Numbered from the stretch's first letter, positions 8,333-17,423 are shown. The stretch is 64,000 nt of DNA from CALBPI01 sp039033695 (GCA_039033695.1 JBCCCC010000002.1:23544-87543), one strand, 5' to 3'. Notes: generated from the letters alone by a model not told the origin. Made by a program: numbers and translations.

Positions 8333-10419
8333 GCTGCCTCCTCCTTCAAGCCGCGTTGGCGACCACTGCCGATCGGCAGTTCAATACGGAACGTCGTGCC
8401 TTCGCCCGGTGCGCTGTCCACGTGAATCTGACCACCGTGCTGCTCTGCAATCACCGTGCGACTGATTGCCAGCCCCTGCCCTGTTCCACGCCCCACTTCC
8501 TTGGTCGTGAAGAATGGATCGAAAATCTTGCGCTTGATGTCATCCGGGATACCGGGGCCGTTGTCACCAATTGTGAAGACAACGCTCTTGTCGTCCGGCA
8601 TTGCGGACGTGATTCGAATAAGGCCCATGTCACTGGCGCTGTCGTTGCGTTCATCGGCAATCGCGTGTGCGGCATTCACAACAATGTTGAGTACAACCTG
8701 GGCGATAGCCGAGGGGAAACACTCAACAGCCGGCAGATCCGGGGCGAGATCAAACTCCATGTCGGCGATGTACTTCCATTCGTTGCGCGCAACCGTCACG
8801 GTGCTTTCGAGAATCCTATTGAGATCGGCCATCTCCATCTCGCCACTGCCCGGGTGTGAAAAGTCTTTGAGTGCCAGGACAATCTCGCGAATCTTCTGAA
8901 TACCATGTTTGCCTTGATCCAGTGCCTCGGGAATCTCTTCAAGCAGGTAGTCGAGGTCCGCTTCGTCCAACTGTTTCGCCAGTGCGGCCGTTTTCTCGGA
9001 ACCCAGGGCGTCCAGAGTGTCAGGCAATGCGTGCAGCACCGGCCCCAAGTCACCGAAGGACTCGCTAAGGAACGCCAGGTTATCGCTCACGTATTGGGCC
9101 GGCGTATTGATCTCATGGGCGATACCCGCCGCCAACTCGCCAATCGACTCCAGTTTCTGGGTCAACTGCAGCTGCTCTTGCAGCTCGTCACGTTCCCGCT
9201 GCGCATTGTTGCGCTCGGTCACATCTACAAGCATTGCATGCGTCCCAACAACAGAACCTGCATCGTCGCGGTGGGCCGAGGCACTATAGAGGCACTCCAT
9301 ACGCGTGCCATCGCTGCCAATGATGATCATGGGCAGCTCGCGTTCACTGCCGCCCGCAAGGATTCGCGCGTTGCTGGATACCAGCAAGTCATCGGCGTTG
9401 TCGGGATGCAGCAACGACTGCAGCGGCAGCCCATTCAGTGCGTCTGCTGCTACGCCAACGCGATTGACCAGCGTCCGGTTTGCGTCGCGCACGCGCAACG
9501 ACGTATCCAGCGAGAACATCATGACAGGCACGTTGTTGTAGAGATCCCGCAGCCTGTTCTCGGCGGCGAGTACGCGCCGGGTCTGCAACTCTTTCTCGGT
9601 GATGTCGGTCAGATAGACATCCATTGCCGGCACATCATTGCCGGCGCCAGGCCGTGCGAAAACCATAACGTGACGTTGTGCGTGCGCCACCGTGTCGATG
9701 ATGTGGTTGTCGCTGTATGCGGGCGGCTCGTCCGCCGCATTGCGCTGCAGCTGGCCAAGCCCGGCCAACAAACCGTTGAGGTGATCGTCACCAATATCGG
9801 CCACCGAATCCGCGCCCATAAACGCAAGAAAGGCACGATTGCCCGCAATGATCGACCCATTGGCGTCGACCCGAAGTGCAGCGATTGGCATGTGGTCAAA
9901 TAGATTTTGGTATTGCTGTTCCGCTGTCTTCACGTGAACGCGTTGCGAGGCGCGTTCAATTGAACGTCGAAGCACCCGCAGTATCGCTGCAATCGGAATC
10001 ACCTTCGAATCGAGGCAATCCTCAACGCCAGCGCTAAGCAATCCCGTCTCTGCCGCGTCAATACCCGGGGCAATCATAAGCAATGGCGCGGGCGTCACGC
10101 GTTGCGCGATAGCAGCATGGCGCGCTGTCGATGTGCCGCAAATACCGCCAGGAATGTACCAGACGGCGCAGTCGAACCCAGATGTGGGTAGCGACGCCTC
10201 TTCGACGTCTACCCCCCCTTCCTGGCTCAACACACCGAACCCGGCTGCGACTAGCGCGGCATGCAATTGCGCACCAAATTCATCGGACGGCGATGGTCCG
10301 ATTAACATGACTGTTGACGTCTTGTCCTGCACCGTGGTCATCCATCCATGGCTAGAAGCGGTTCCAATCTTGATCAGTCCCTGCTTGGCTAGCGTCCGGC
10401 TGCGCTGCGGCTTTAGCAT
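8329..10419 (-). CDS. Cytosolic PAS-PAS sensor histidine kinase with N-terminal pseudo-receiver
   Basis: No membrane segments. Domains: a receiver-like region (about 35-155), two PAS domains (about 165-285 and 290-410), a short coiled coil, HisKA with H-box AGIAHEINTPAQYV (phospho-His near 435) and a HATPase_c domain (NIVVNAAHAI, DNGPGIPDD, TGQGLAIS). In the receiver-like region the phosphoacceptor position appears to read FDCAVWY, with tyrosine for aspartate, so it is probably a non-phosphorylated sensor. A second possible start is ATG 10341 (MTTVQDK), just before the receiver-like fold. Neither start has a good ribosome binding site. It heads the operon with the two regulators downstream. 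Confidence 0.88.
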   Translation of the reverse strand: MLKPQRSRTLAKQGLIKIGTASSHGWMTTVQDKTSTVMLIGPSPSDEFGAQLHAALVAAGFGVLSQEGGVDVEEASLPTSGFDCAVWYIPGGICGTSTARHAAIAQRVTPAPLLMIAPGIDAAETGLLSAGVEDCLDSKVIPIAAILRVLRRSIERASQRVHVKTAEQQYQNLFDHMPIAALRVDANGSIIAGNRAFLAFMGADSVADIGDDHLNGLLAGLGQLQRNAADEPPAYSDNHIIDTVAHAQRHVMVFARPGAGNDVPAMDVYLTDITEKELQTRRVLAAENRLRDLYNNVPVMMFSLDTSLRVRDANRTLVNRVGVAADALNGLPLQSLLHPDNADDLLVSSNARILAGGSERELPMIIIGSDGTRMECLYSASAHRDDAGSVVGTHAMLVDVTERNNAQRERDELQEQLQLTQKLESIGELAAGIAHEINTPAQYVSDNLAFLSESFGDLGPVLHALPDTLDALGSEKTAALAKQLDEADLDYLLEEIPEALDQGKHGIQKIREIVLALKDFSHPGSGEMEMADLNRILESTVTVARNEWKYIADMEFDLAPDLPAVECFPSAIAQVVLNIVVNAAHAIADERNDSASDMGLIRITSAMPDDKSVVFTIGDNGPGIPDDIKRKIFDPFFTTKEVGRGTGQGLAISRTVIAEQHGGQIHVDSAPGEGTTFRIELPIGSGRQRGLKEEAA

Positions 10420-10636
10420 TTATGCGTCAGCCCGCGAAATAAACTGTCCGCCGGCAGGGTCTTTCACATAAGAGCGCGCGCAACCTTGGAGCCCGGGTGA
10501 ACAAAGCACCGGTTGCAAACACCGAATCCGTTAATCCAATCCCGTGTGATTGGCGAAAACGCTAGAAAACAGATGCCAGACTGCGCTATGTTAAGAGCTC
10601 GGCTGCGAAATGGTGCAACGTACCCTGGAGCTGTGA

Positions 10637-11359
10637 ATGGCGAGAAAAATCAGGCAGCTAGGCATATTGGGCGGCCTGTCGGTTATTGCGCTGACAGCCG
10701 GTTGCAGCACGACTGTGACGCTGCCATCTACCGAGCTGCCCGACGCTTTGGTCGATCGGTACCCACTGAGCGTTGCCGTGCGCTATGACGAGGCGCTCGC
10801 CGACTACACCTACAGCGAGCAGCTGGCGACGGGCGAGCGAATATCGATTGGAATCGGCCAAGCCTCGCAAGCAATGTTTAGCAAGACGTTCAGCGACATG
10901 TTTGATCGCGTGGTGATTGTTCCCAGCGGTGAGCGGCCACCGGACGAGATCGACTTGCTGGTTGAGCCTTCGATTTTTGCGCTGGAATTCGCGCTACCCT
11001 CGCAGACAGTGACCAACGATTACGCGGTTTGGATCAAGTACCGCTTAAAGATCTACGACGCCAGCGGTCAGGAGCAGGCAGATTACGCAGTGTCCGCGTA
11101 TGGCAAGGCAGCCAGAGAATCGCTGATGGCAGGCACCAAGTCCGCGCTGACCTCAGCTTCGGAGCTCGCGTTGCGAGATGCCGCCGTATTGCTTTTGACC
11201 CGTTTCGAGAAAGAGGCGAACCTGTTGGGGCGCCAATTGCCGGACGTGAGCCTCGTTGACGTCCCACCCGAAATCGATGCAAGCACACCGCTACCGCCCG
11301 TCGGCGAGGCCGAGTCCACCACGACCGCGGAACAACCCAATTCGGAGCAATACTTATGA
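10637..11359 (+). CDS. Uncharacterised lipoprotein
   Basis: 240 residues, not recognised. The N-terminus is a clear lipoprotein signal (positively charged start, hydrophobic stretch, lipobox LTAGC, cysteine near 23). The mature part looks like a mixed alpha/beta domain with a C-terminal Pro/Thr/Glu-rich tail after about residue 205. A remote likeness to auxiliary outer-membrane lipoproteins (YajG/PqiC type) is possible but unproven. GGAG lies 7 bases before ATG. It overlaps the next lipoprotein gene by ATGA, so the two are probably made in fixed proportion and may work together. Confidence 0.8.
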   Translation: MARKIRQLGILGGLSVIALTAGCSTTVTLPSTELPDALVDRYPLSVAVRYDEALADYTYSEQLATGERISIGIGQASQAMFSKTFSDMFDRVVIVPSGERPPDEIDLLVEPSIFALEFALPSQTVTNDYAVWIKYRLKIYDASGQEQADYAVSAYGKAARESLMAGTKSALTSASELALRDAAVLLLTRFEKEANLLGRQLPDVSLVDVPPEIDASTPLPPVGEAESTTTAEQPNSEQYL

Positions 11360-12036
11360 GCAAGTCAGTACCCGTACGCACGATTTTCGCTTTGATGGCC
11401 CTGATACCGCTCGTCGGCTGCTCCACGGCACGCACGGATATCGTCAGTTCCAACACGATGCCCGAGTACTCCGGCGAGTCGGTCGTCGTGATGGCACGAA
11501 GCTACCACACGGGCAATCGTACCGAGAGTGACTTTACGCGCTGTGTGGTCAATACGTTGCGGCGCAGCAGCAGCGGCATCAATATCATGCCCAGCGAACA
11601 GTTTGTTGACGCGATGTATCCATGGTTCGAGCCGCGCACAGCACCACCAACCATTGGTGCCGTGCCTAAACTGTTGAATAACGACAAGATTGCGCAGCGA
11701 ATGCGCGACACAGGCGTTCGCTACGTCGTATGGCTCGATGGTAATACCGAAAAACCGACTGGCGGGGGCAGCATGTCCTGCGCAGCAGGCCCAGGTGGCG
11801 CGGGCTGCTTCGGATTCGCGTGGTGGGAGTCCGATTCCGACTACGACGCCGCGGTCTGGGACTTAGAAGGCAGCAAGGAGGCCGGCAACATCGAAACGCG
11901 AGTCTCTGGCACTTCTTACTTGCCCGCCATCGTCGTTCCGATCCCACTCATTGCACGTACCCGGTCAACCGCCTGTCGTGATCTGGCCAGTCAAGTGCAA
12001 TCGTTCATCATGAGCGAAGAGCTGGGCAGCAGCTAG
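11356..12036 (+). CDS. Uncharacterised lipoprotein, partner of the preceding gene
   Basis: 226 residues with a signal peptide ending in lipobox LVGCS (cysteine near 22). Function not recognised. The mature part includes VRYVVWLDG (beta-strand-like) and a glycine/cysteine-rich stretch (GGGSMSCAAGPGGAGC, about 137-152) followed by FAWWESDSDYDAAVWDL. Four cysteines beyond the lipid-bearing one suggest periplasmic disulfides. Start ATG overlaps the stop of the previous gene. The fold may resemble small outer-membrane lipoproteins that bind envelope components, but this is a guess. Confidence 0.8.
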   Translation: MSKSVPVRTIFALMALIPLVGCSTARTDIVSSNTMPEYSGESVVVMARSYHTGNRTESDFTRCVVNTLRRSSSGINIMPSEQFVDAMYPWFEPRTAPPTIGAVPKLLNNDKIAQRMRDTGVRYVVWLDGNTEKPTGGGSMSCAAGPGGAGCFGFAWWESDSDYDAAVWDLEGSKEAGNIETRVSGTSYLPAIVVPIPLIARTRSTACRDLASQVQSFIMSEELGSS

Positions 12037-12099
12037 CCGCACTGCATCCGAAATGGCGCCGATCGCGAATTCTGGTGTAGGCACACCGGAGCCATCGAC

Positions 12100-12624
12100 A
12101 TGCCCAATTTGGTGATCAACTTCTTACTCTTCCAGACTAGCTGGTTTGCGCTGGTTGCAGGCGCGGCCAACAATCTGCTGATACCTGGTGCCGCATTGTG
12201 CGCGCTGTTCTTCGCCTGGGAGCTGTATCGCAGCAAAGCCAGAAAACGACTCGTTGCGCTCGTCGTCGTTGCGGTCGCTGGCGGCATCATTGTGGACGGC
12301 AGTTACGCACTATTCGGTCTGGTGGAGTACCAATTGCCGGCGGGACCGATTGCCCCCTGGTGGATCATTGGGCTGTGGGTCATCTTCGCATTGACGCTGA
12401 CTGAATCGATGGGCTGGATGCGCGACCGAATATGGGCCGGCGCATTGATGGCAGGTATCGGCGCGCCCCTGTCTTATCTTGCCGGCTACAAGCTGGGTGC
12501 TATCGAATTCCCCTTGGGCTTAGCCACCGGGCTTGGCATCGCAGCATTAACCTGGATACCCGCGATTTACGTGCTTGTGCTCATCTGCAACCGTTTAATG
12601 CCTCAGCCGGAACCGAAGGCATAA
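12100..12624 (+). CDS. DUF2878 family membrane protein
   Basis: 174 residues with about five or six hydrophobic segments covering nearly the whole chain, separated by short charged loops (ELYRSKARKR, MGWMRDR). It matches the DUF2878 family pattern (short inner-membrane proteins of gammaproteobacteria; function unknown). It follows the lipoprotein pair by about 63 bases. The stop codon abuts the terminator hairpin that serves the opposing kbp-like gene. Confidence 0.75.
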   Translation: MPNLVINFLLFQTSWFALVAGAANNLLIPGAALCALFFAWELYRSKARKRLVALVVVAVAGGIIVDGSYALFGLVEYQLPAGPIAPWWIIGLWVIFALTLTESMGWMRDRIWAGALMAGIGAPLSYLAGYKLGAIEFPLGLATGLGIAALTWIPAIYVLVLICNRLMPQPEPKA

Positions 12625-12648
12625 AAAAAGCCGGCCAATGGCCGGCTT
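12623..12648 (-). terminator. Rho-independent terminator of the BON-LysM gene
   Basis: A 9-bp perfect stem (AAGCCGGCC / GGCCGGCTT, loop AAT) lies at 12628-12648. Read on the minus strand it is followed by a run of seven T (12623-12629, partly in the stem). The plus strand has no T-run after it, so it mainly ends minus-strand transcription from 13156. Confidence 0.85.
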
Positions 12649-12670
12649 CTCGACGTGATGCGCGCCGCCG

Positions 12671-13156
12671 TCAGTCCAGCGGAATACGGATTGTCTGACC
12701 TACAAAAATCTTATCAGGGTCTTGTATCACTTCTCGATTAGCCTCGAAGATTCGCATATAAGCACTTGACTTACCATAGTATTTCTTCGATATCTTGCCG
12801 AGCGTATCACCACTCTCGATGACATAAAGCTCAACTTTTTCCGACTCCTGCGGTGTTGCTGCGACTTCTTGACCAGCGTCTGCCGCAGGGGCTGGTGGCG
12901 GGCTCTTGATGGTCATTTTGCTGGTATACACATCAGCGACACCCTGCACGTTGCCCGCCAGTAGTGCGCACTTTTGCATTGCGGCGCCCGACTCGCACTC
13001 CCCGGACAAGCTCACAATGCCATTATCAAACTCGACGCCAAGGTCGGTGACGCCAGGGTTGTTCGCTTCAATGAGCTCCTTGATCTTGTCAACCGCGTCA
13101 TCCTCGGTGTTGAACAAGCGTCGACCGACGTCTTTTGCAAATCCAAAAAGGTCCAT
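12671..13156 (-). CDS. kbp: BON-LysM protein, Kbp/YgaU-like
   Basis: 161 residues, very similar in plan to E. coli Kbp (149 residues), a cytoplasmic potassium-binding protein. It opens with MDLFGFAKDVGRRLF (no signal peptide), then a BON domain (about 22-85; GNVQGVADV), an Ala/Pro-rich linker (about 88-105) and a C-terminal LysM domain (about 108-160; YVIESGDTLGKISKKYYG, IFVGQTIRIP). Kbp is known to bind K+; LysM usually binds peptidoglycan, but without export that role is unlikely. A strong terminator follows. The dodecin gene lies just upstream on the same strand. Confidence 0.88.
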   Translation of the reverse strand: MDLFGFAKDVGRRLFNTEDDAVDKIKELIEANNPGVTDLGVEFDNGIVSLSGECESGAAMQKCALLAGNVQGVADVYTSKMTIKSPPPAPAADAGQEVAATPQESEKVELYVIESGDTLGKISKKYYGKSSAYMRIFEANREVIQDPDKIFVGQTIRIPLD

Positions 13157-13197
13157 ATTTCCTCCCGTATCGGTAAGTACTACCGACTATTCAAAAC

Positions 13198-13404
13198 TTA
13201 CTTCAATACAAAAGTGACTTTAAGAACCACTCGGAACTCTTTGATTTTTCCGCCTTCACAGACGACTTTTTGGTCTTTGACCCAGGCCCCCTCAATATTG
13301 TCCAACGTTTCGTTGGCTCGTTTGATGCCCGACTTCACGGCATCCTCAAAACTCTTTGTTGAAGAAGAAATAATTTCTGTAACGCGTGCAACACTCATTG
13401 CCAT
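13198..13404 (-). CDS. Dodecin family flavin-binding protein
   Basis: 68 residues, the family's usual size. Dodecins form hollow dodecamers that bind flavins or coenzyme A and buffer them in the cytoplasm. The pattern VARVTEIISSSTKSFEDAV, then W in EGAWVKDQK (the aromatic residue stacking on flavin) and the C-terminal strand FRVVLKVTFVL is typical. It may start at M1 or M3. It lies 41 bases upstream of the kbp-like gene and could share its transcript. Confidence 0.92.
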   Translation of the reverse strand: MAMSVARVTEIISSSTKSFEDAVKSGIKRANETLDNIEGAWVKDQKVVCEGGKIKEFRVVLKVTFVLK

Positions 13405-13499
13405 CTCCCCAGGTGGTCAAATTAACGCCGTTAACGACGATTGCCGGCAGCTTACCAGCTGCTGGCATGCACGCTCAAACCCGCGCCTATGGGGGAAGC

Positions 13500-14012
13500 T
13501 CAGTCGATCAGCCGGCCGACACGCAGTAGTCGGGCACGGTAGTAGTCGTTGACGAGCGATTCAGTGGTCACATGCCTGCCGGTTGAAGGCGCGTGCACAA
13601 AGTACTGATCGCCCAGATAGATACCAACATGCGACGGCTTGCCGTCAAAATTGAAAAACAGAATATCACCCGGCTGAGGCTGATCACGGTCGACAATAGT
13701 GACCTCGCGCCAGAGTGCGCCGGTCGTGCGAGGTACATGCATGCCGGCTTCTGCATAGGCATAGTGAACCAAGCCGCTGCAATCGAAGCCGCGCGGGTCT
13801 GCGCCGCCATACTGGTAGGGCACGCCAAGCTGCTGCTGCGCAATACTGGCCGCAATCACGGCACGATCGTCCGCCAAGGACCGCGTGTCGTCCGGCGCAC
13901 TGATCGTCGGCACCGATCTCACGACTTCTGGACGCTCAGGCGCGTACTGTGGCTTCGGCTCCCACGAACAGCCAGCAGTGACTAGCAATCCAAGAATGAT
14001 GAAACAACGCAT
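13500..14012 (-). CDS. NlpC/P60 (C40) family lipoprotein peptidase
   Basis: 170 residues from ATG at 14010-14012; an in-frame GTG at 14033 would add seven. The signal peptide ends in lipobox VTAGCS. The NlpC/P60 catalytic domain fills the second half: cysteine in RGFDCSGLV (about C78), histidine in PSHVGIYLG and the polar third residue in YFVHAPSTG. Such enzymes cut peptide stems of peptidoglycan (for example MepS). The gene is divergent from the HExxH lipoprotein at 14116, with about 100 bases between. Confidence 0.92.
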   Translation of the reverse strand: MRCFIILGLLVTAGCSWEPKPQYAPERPEVVRSVPTISAPDDTRSLADDRAVIAASIAQQQLGVPYQYGGADPRGFDCSGLVHYAYAEAGMHVPRTTGALWREVTIVDRDQPQPGDILFFNFDGKPSHVGIYLGDQYFVHAPSTGRHVTTESLVNDYYRARLLRVGRLID

Positions 14013-14115
14013 TAAGACACCCTTTTTTCGCACGCAACACTGATCATGCCGCTCAGACCATGAACCCGCGCTGAATGGGCACGCTGCAAGTAACTGGTCA
14101 CCGCGATATCATACC

Positions 14116-15393
14116 GTGATGATCAGAACTTACCGAACGATGCGTTCACGTTTTGCGCGGGTGGGGCATGACGTGGTCCTTTGCGCAGGCGTGCTGGCTC
14201 TCATTCAGGCGGGTTGCGCCAGCGCTCAGCCGACGGAGCCGCCGCGCTATCGCGTCGACTACCATGTGGCATTGGACGCAGATGGCATGGCTAGCGTTAC
14301 GCTGACTGTCGATCAGTCGGGCCAACAACTGCGTCAACTTGAATTCGTCATGGCACAGGGACGGTTCACTAACTTTGCAAGCGCGCTTCCGATTGAACGT
14401 GACGGAGATCGCGTGCGTTGGCAGCCCGACTCGAGTGGCGGCAGCATCAGCTGGCAGGTCAATCTCAATCAGCAACGGCAGGATGGTAGCGTCGATGCGA
14501 TGGTCACGCAGCGCTGGGCCGTCTTCCGAGCCGAGGACGCCATTCCGGGTATCGCAAGCCGGTCGGCGCGCGGCGCCAGCGCGGATACCACGCTGCGGTT
14601 CGAGCTTCCGACTGGCTGGAGTATTGTGACGGGCTATTTGGGCCAGGACGGTGAGTTCGACGTTGACGACGCCAACCGCCGCTTTGACCGCCCCGATGGC
14701 TGGATTGTCGCCGGCGCGCTTGGCGTGCGACATGATCTAATCGCCAACACCCGTGTCGCGGTTGCCGCACCGCGGGAACAACAAGCAAGACGCCTCGACG
14801 TCATGGCGTTCATGAACTGGCACCTGCCCTATGTGCGCGATGTGTTTCCTGCGTTCCCGGACAGAATACTGATCGCAATGGCGGATGATCCGTTCTTTCG
14901 CGGCGGCTTGTCGGCGCCGAATTCCTTATTCCTGCACACCGATCGGCCACTCATTAGCGGCAACGGCACGAGCACATTGCTGCACGAGCTGATCCACATC
15001 GGTCTTGGCCGACGGGCAGTCAAAGGAGAAGACTGGATCATTGAGGGGCTGGCCGAATTCTATAGTGTCGCGCTCATGCGCCGGGCCGGCACAATCACAC
15101 CGCGCCGCGAACAAAGCGCATTCCAGTCTTTGCAGGAGTGGGGAGAATCAGTACGCGACCTCAAGGCAACCCAATCGAAGGGCGCAAGAACGGCGCGCGC
15201 GGTTGGCGTATTGGCCGACGTTGATGCGCAGATTCGCGCAGCAACGAACGATCGGCGATCGCTCGACGACGTCGTACGACGCCTTGCGGCCAGTGAAGAA
15301 CCATTGTCTTTGCGCGAGCTTCGCATTGCTGTCGAGGCAACTGCCGGCCAAACAAGTCGCGCACTCGACGATAGTCGTCTGCCAGGCTACTGA
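14116..15393 (+). CDS. Lipoprotein with gluzincin metallopeptidase domain
   Basis: 425 residues. A long N-region leads to a signal segment with lipobox IQAGCAS (cysteine near 34). The N-terminal half is beta-rich (YRVDYHVALDADGMASVTLTV), as in M1/M61 peptidases. The zinc site is HELIH (in LLHELIHIG) with the downstream glutamate in EGLAEFYSVALM, the classic peptidase-MA spacing. The protease family cannot be fixed further. It may process envelope proteins. The next gene, an AAA ATPase, follows after about 160 bases on the same strand. Confidence 0.82.
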   Translation: MMIRTYRTMRSRFARVGHDVVLCAGVLALIQAGCASAQPTEPPRYRVDYHVALDADGMASVTLTVDQSGQQLRQLEFVMAQGRFTNFASALPIERDGDRVRWQPDSSGGSISWQVNLNQQRQDGSVDAMVTQRWAVFRAEDAIPGIASRSARGASADTTLRFELPTGWSIVTGYLGQDGEFDVDDANRRFDRPDGWIVAGALGVRHDLIANTRVAVAAPREQQARRLDVMAFMNWHLPYVRDVFPAFPDRILIAMADDPFFRGGLSAPNSLFLHTDRPLISGNGTSTLLHELIHIGLGRRAVKGEDWIIEGLAEFYSVALMRRAGTITPRREQSAFQSLQEWGESVRDLKATQSKGARTARAVGVLADVDAQIRAATNDRRSLDDVVRRLAASEEPLSLRELRIAVEATAGQTSRALDDSRLPGY

Positions 15394-15553
15394 ATCGGCC
15401 AATTGTCAAAATGACGACCGCGTCGACACCGCGCGCCGCGGTTATGTGTCCTGGTTCACACCCCTGTCTGTCAAGCTTGGCGGTATGGGTACAAACGTCG
15501 CACAATTCGCATTATGAAAAATGCTGTTCCAACCCGCTCGTAACAATAAGACA

Positions 15554-17044
15554 ATGCCAGACCGACACGACCTGAAACTCCTGCTGCGCTCGAGGACACC
15601 ATTGATTGCTGTGCAATCACGAGACGAGCGTGCCGTATTGAAGATGCTCACCGAACACGCAATCGGCGGCTTTGCGGCAAGCCACCAGCCCCTGTTCCGC
15701 TGGAGCGTCACCGACGGCTTGCAACGGTTAGATATCGAACTGGCACCACAAACCCTGAACAGCGAGCCACAAGATGTACTGGGACACATTCGATCGGTCG
15801 AAAAACCGGCAATCTACGCGCTGCTAGACTTCCACCCCTACCTTCAAGATCCGCTGTTCATTCGCAAGATCAAAGATATCTGCATGAAGTTTGCCGACAA
15901 TGGCGGCAAGTTAATCATGATCAGTCCGGTACTCAAAATCCCCGATGAGTTGAAGCACTTCAGCGCCAATTTCGAGCTGAGCGTGCCCAATGAGGCAAGG
16001 CGCGCCGAGATCGTCAAAGAAGTGGCACGCGAGTGGCGCGAAGACAATGCCGGCCGTCAGGTGCGCTCAGACGCACGCGCGCTCGACTTGCTTGTACGCA
16101 ACCTCGCCGGATTGTCTGCGCTGGACGTGCGCCGGCTCGCGCACAACGCCATTGTCGACGATGGCGTCATTGATCAGGCTGACATCCAGGCGGTGATGCA
16201 GGCCAAATACAAACTCCTCAATCAGGACGGTATGTTGACGTTCGAGTACGAGACGGCCCGGTTTGCCGATGTTGCAGGCATGCGTTCAATCAAGGAATGG
16301 GTCAGTCGCCGACGAAACGCGTTCCTCGGCAAGCAGCAGCGCGTCGGGCTGGATCCCCCCAAGGGCCTGATCCTGCTGGGGGTGCAAGGCTGCGGCAAAA
16401 GTCTGGCTGCCAAAGCAACTGCCGGTGCACTCGGTACGCCGCTGCTACGATTGGAGTTCGGCAATTTGTTCAACAAGTATCATGGCGAAACCGAGCGCAA
16501 CCTCCGCGAGTCGCTGAAGATCGCGGAGACCATGGCACCTTGCGTATTGTGGATCGACGAACTCGAAAAGGGGCTGTCATCATCGGATGACAATACGGGC
16601 ACATCGCAACGCGTGTTGGGCGCCTTCCTGACCTGGATGGCAGAACGCAAACCCGGCGTATTCGTTGTAGCTACCGCGAACGATATTGGCAAGCTACCGC
16701 CCGAACTCGTCCGCAAAGGCCGATTCGACGAGATCTTCTTTGTCGACTTGCCCGACGAATCCACACGTGCCGACATTCTCAACATACATCTCGCTCGTCG
16801 CGAGGCCTGCACTGATCGCATCGATAGCACTGCAGTTGCCGCCAGCACGCATAACTTTTCCGGTGCCGAGCTCGAGCAATTAGTCGTCAGCGCTTTCTAT
16901 GCAGCGGATGCTGATGAACAAACGCTGTCGACAACGCATTTGTTGGACGAAGCCACAAGAACCAGCCCGCTGGCGACTGTGATGGCCGAAAAAGTGCATG
17001 AACTGCGAGCATGGGCCGAAGGTCGGACTGTGCCGGCCAACTGA
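15554..17044 (+). CDS. AAA+ ATPase, Ycf46-like
   Basis: 496 residues from ATG 15554 (MPDRHDLKLLLRSRTPLI, the start form common in this family); an upstream in-frame ATG at 15521 is possible. The N-terminal half (1-220) is a RecA-like domain without clear catalytic motifs. The C-terminal half is a classical AAA module: Walker A GVQGCGKSLAAKA, Walker B VLWIDELEKG, and the second region of homology with arginine-containing RKGRFDEIFFVDLP, as in FtsH/Cdc48. Cyanobacterial Ycf46 has been linked to inorganic-carbon use; the role in proteobacteria is not known. Confidence 0.88.
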   Translation: MPDRHDLKLLLRSRTPLIAVQSRDERAVLKMLTEHAIGGFAASHQPLFRWSVTDGLQRLDIELAPQTLNSEPQDVLGHIRSVEKPAIYALLDFHPYLQDPLFIRKIKDICMKFADNGGKLIMISPVLKIPDELKHFSANFELSVPNEARRAEIVKEVAREWREDNAGRQVRSDARALDLLVRNLAGLSALDVRRLAHNAIVDDGVIDQADIQAVMQAKYKLLNQDGMLTFEYETARFADVAGMRSIKEWVSRRRNAFLGKQQRVGLDPPKGLILLGVQGCGKSLAAKATAGALGTPLLRLEFGNLFNKYHGETERNLRESLKIAETMAPCVLWIDELEKGLSSSDDNTGTSQRVLGAFLTWMAERKPGVFVVATANDIGKLPPELVRKGRFDEIFFVDLPDESTRADILNIHLARREACTDRIDSTAVAASTHNFSGAELEQLVVSAFYAADADEQTLSTTHLLDEATRTSPLATVMAEKVHELRAWAEGRTVPAN

Positions 17045-17049
17045 ATTCG

Positions 17050-17067
17050 AATCCTGCAATCAGGATT
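17050..17067 (+). terminator. Small hairpin after the AAA ATPase gene
   Basis: AATCCTG and CAGGATT form a perfect 7-bp inverted repeat with a CAAT loop directly after the ATPase stop. It is followed by GTGAGT rather than a T-run, so it is at best a weak terminator. Confidence 0.35.
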
Positions 17068-17141
17068 GTGAGTCTGCTCACGGAAGTCCGGCGCGTTAGC
17101 GGGTAGTGTAACGGTCAGTTTTAAACCAAGACCCAATTGCC

Positions 17142-17423
17142 ATGAAGTCAGACAGCCTGCAACAGACAAGCATCATTCCCGACGACGCTGCGCGAAACGT
17201 TGCGAACAGGATTTGGCTACCCAGCTTCGTGTACGAATGCGTACCCTACTTTTACATACTGGCAGGCTTCGCAGCTTTGTTTGCGACGCTTTACATAAAC
17301 GCCTGGTATTGGGTGGTTCCGCACTGGATCCTGTTTACGGCTTTGTGCCTTCATTTCGGCTTTCGCATCCTGTTTCAGCGCTACCGATACCGGCGCCAGG
17401 CTGAAGACGTAAGCGACAGCTAG
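17142..17423 (+). CDS. Small two-helix membrane protein of unknown function
   Basis: 93 residues, no family recognised. A polar N-terminus of about 35 residues is followed by two hydrophobic segments (FYILAGFAALFATLYI, and WVVPHWILFTALCLHFGF), then a basic RYRYRRQ tail that should face the cytoplasm. The size and the absence of an alternative gene in the stretch support it. Confidence 0.6.
   Translation: MKSDSLQQTSIIPDDAARNVANRIWLPSFVYECVPYFYILAGFAALFATLYINAWYWVVPHWILFTALCLHFGFRILFQRYRYRRQAEDVSDS

Noticed and set aside
8905..9903. Long plus-strand open frame of 332 codons inside the kinase gene
   Set aside because: It is antisense to a well-supported histidine kinase, its translation is rich in Arg, Gln and His without any domain pattern, and it has no ribosome binding site.
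17045..17060. tRNA-like TTCGAATCC stretch
   Set aside because: No acceptor stem, anticodon arm or D-arm around it; the hairpin there is explained as a weak terminator.
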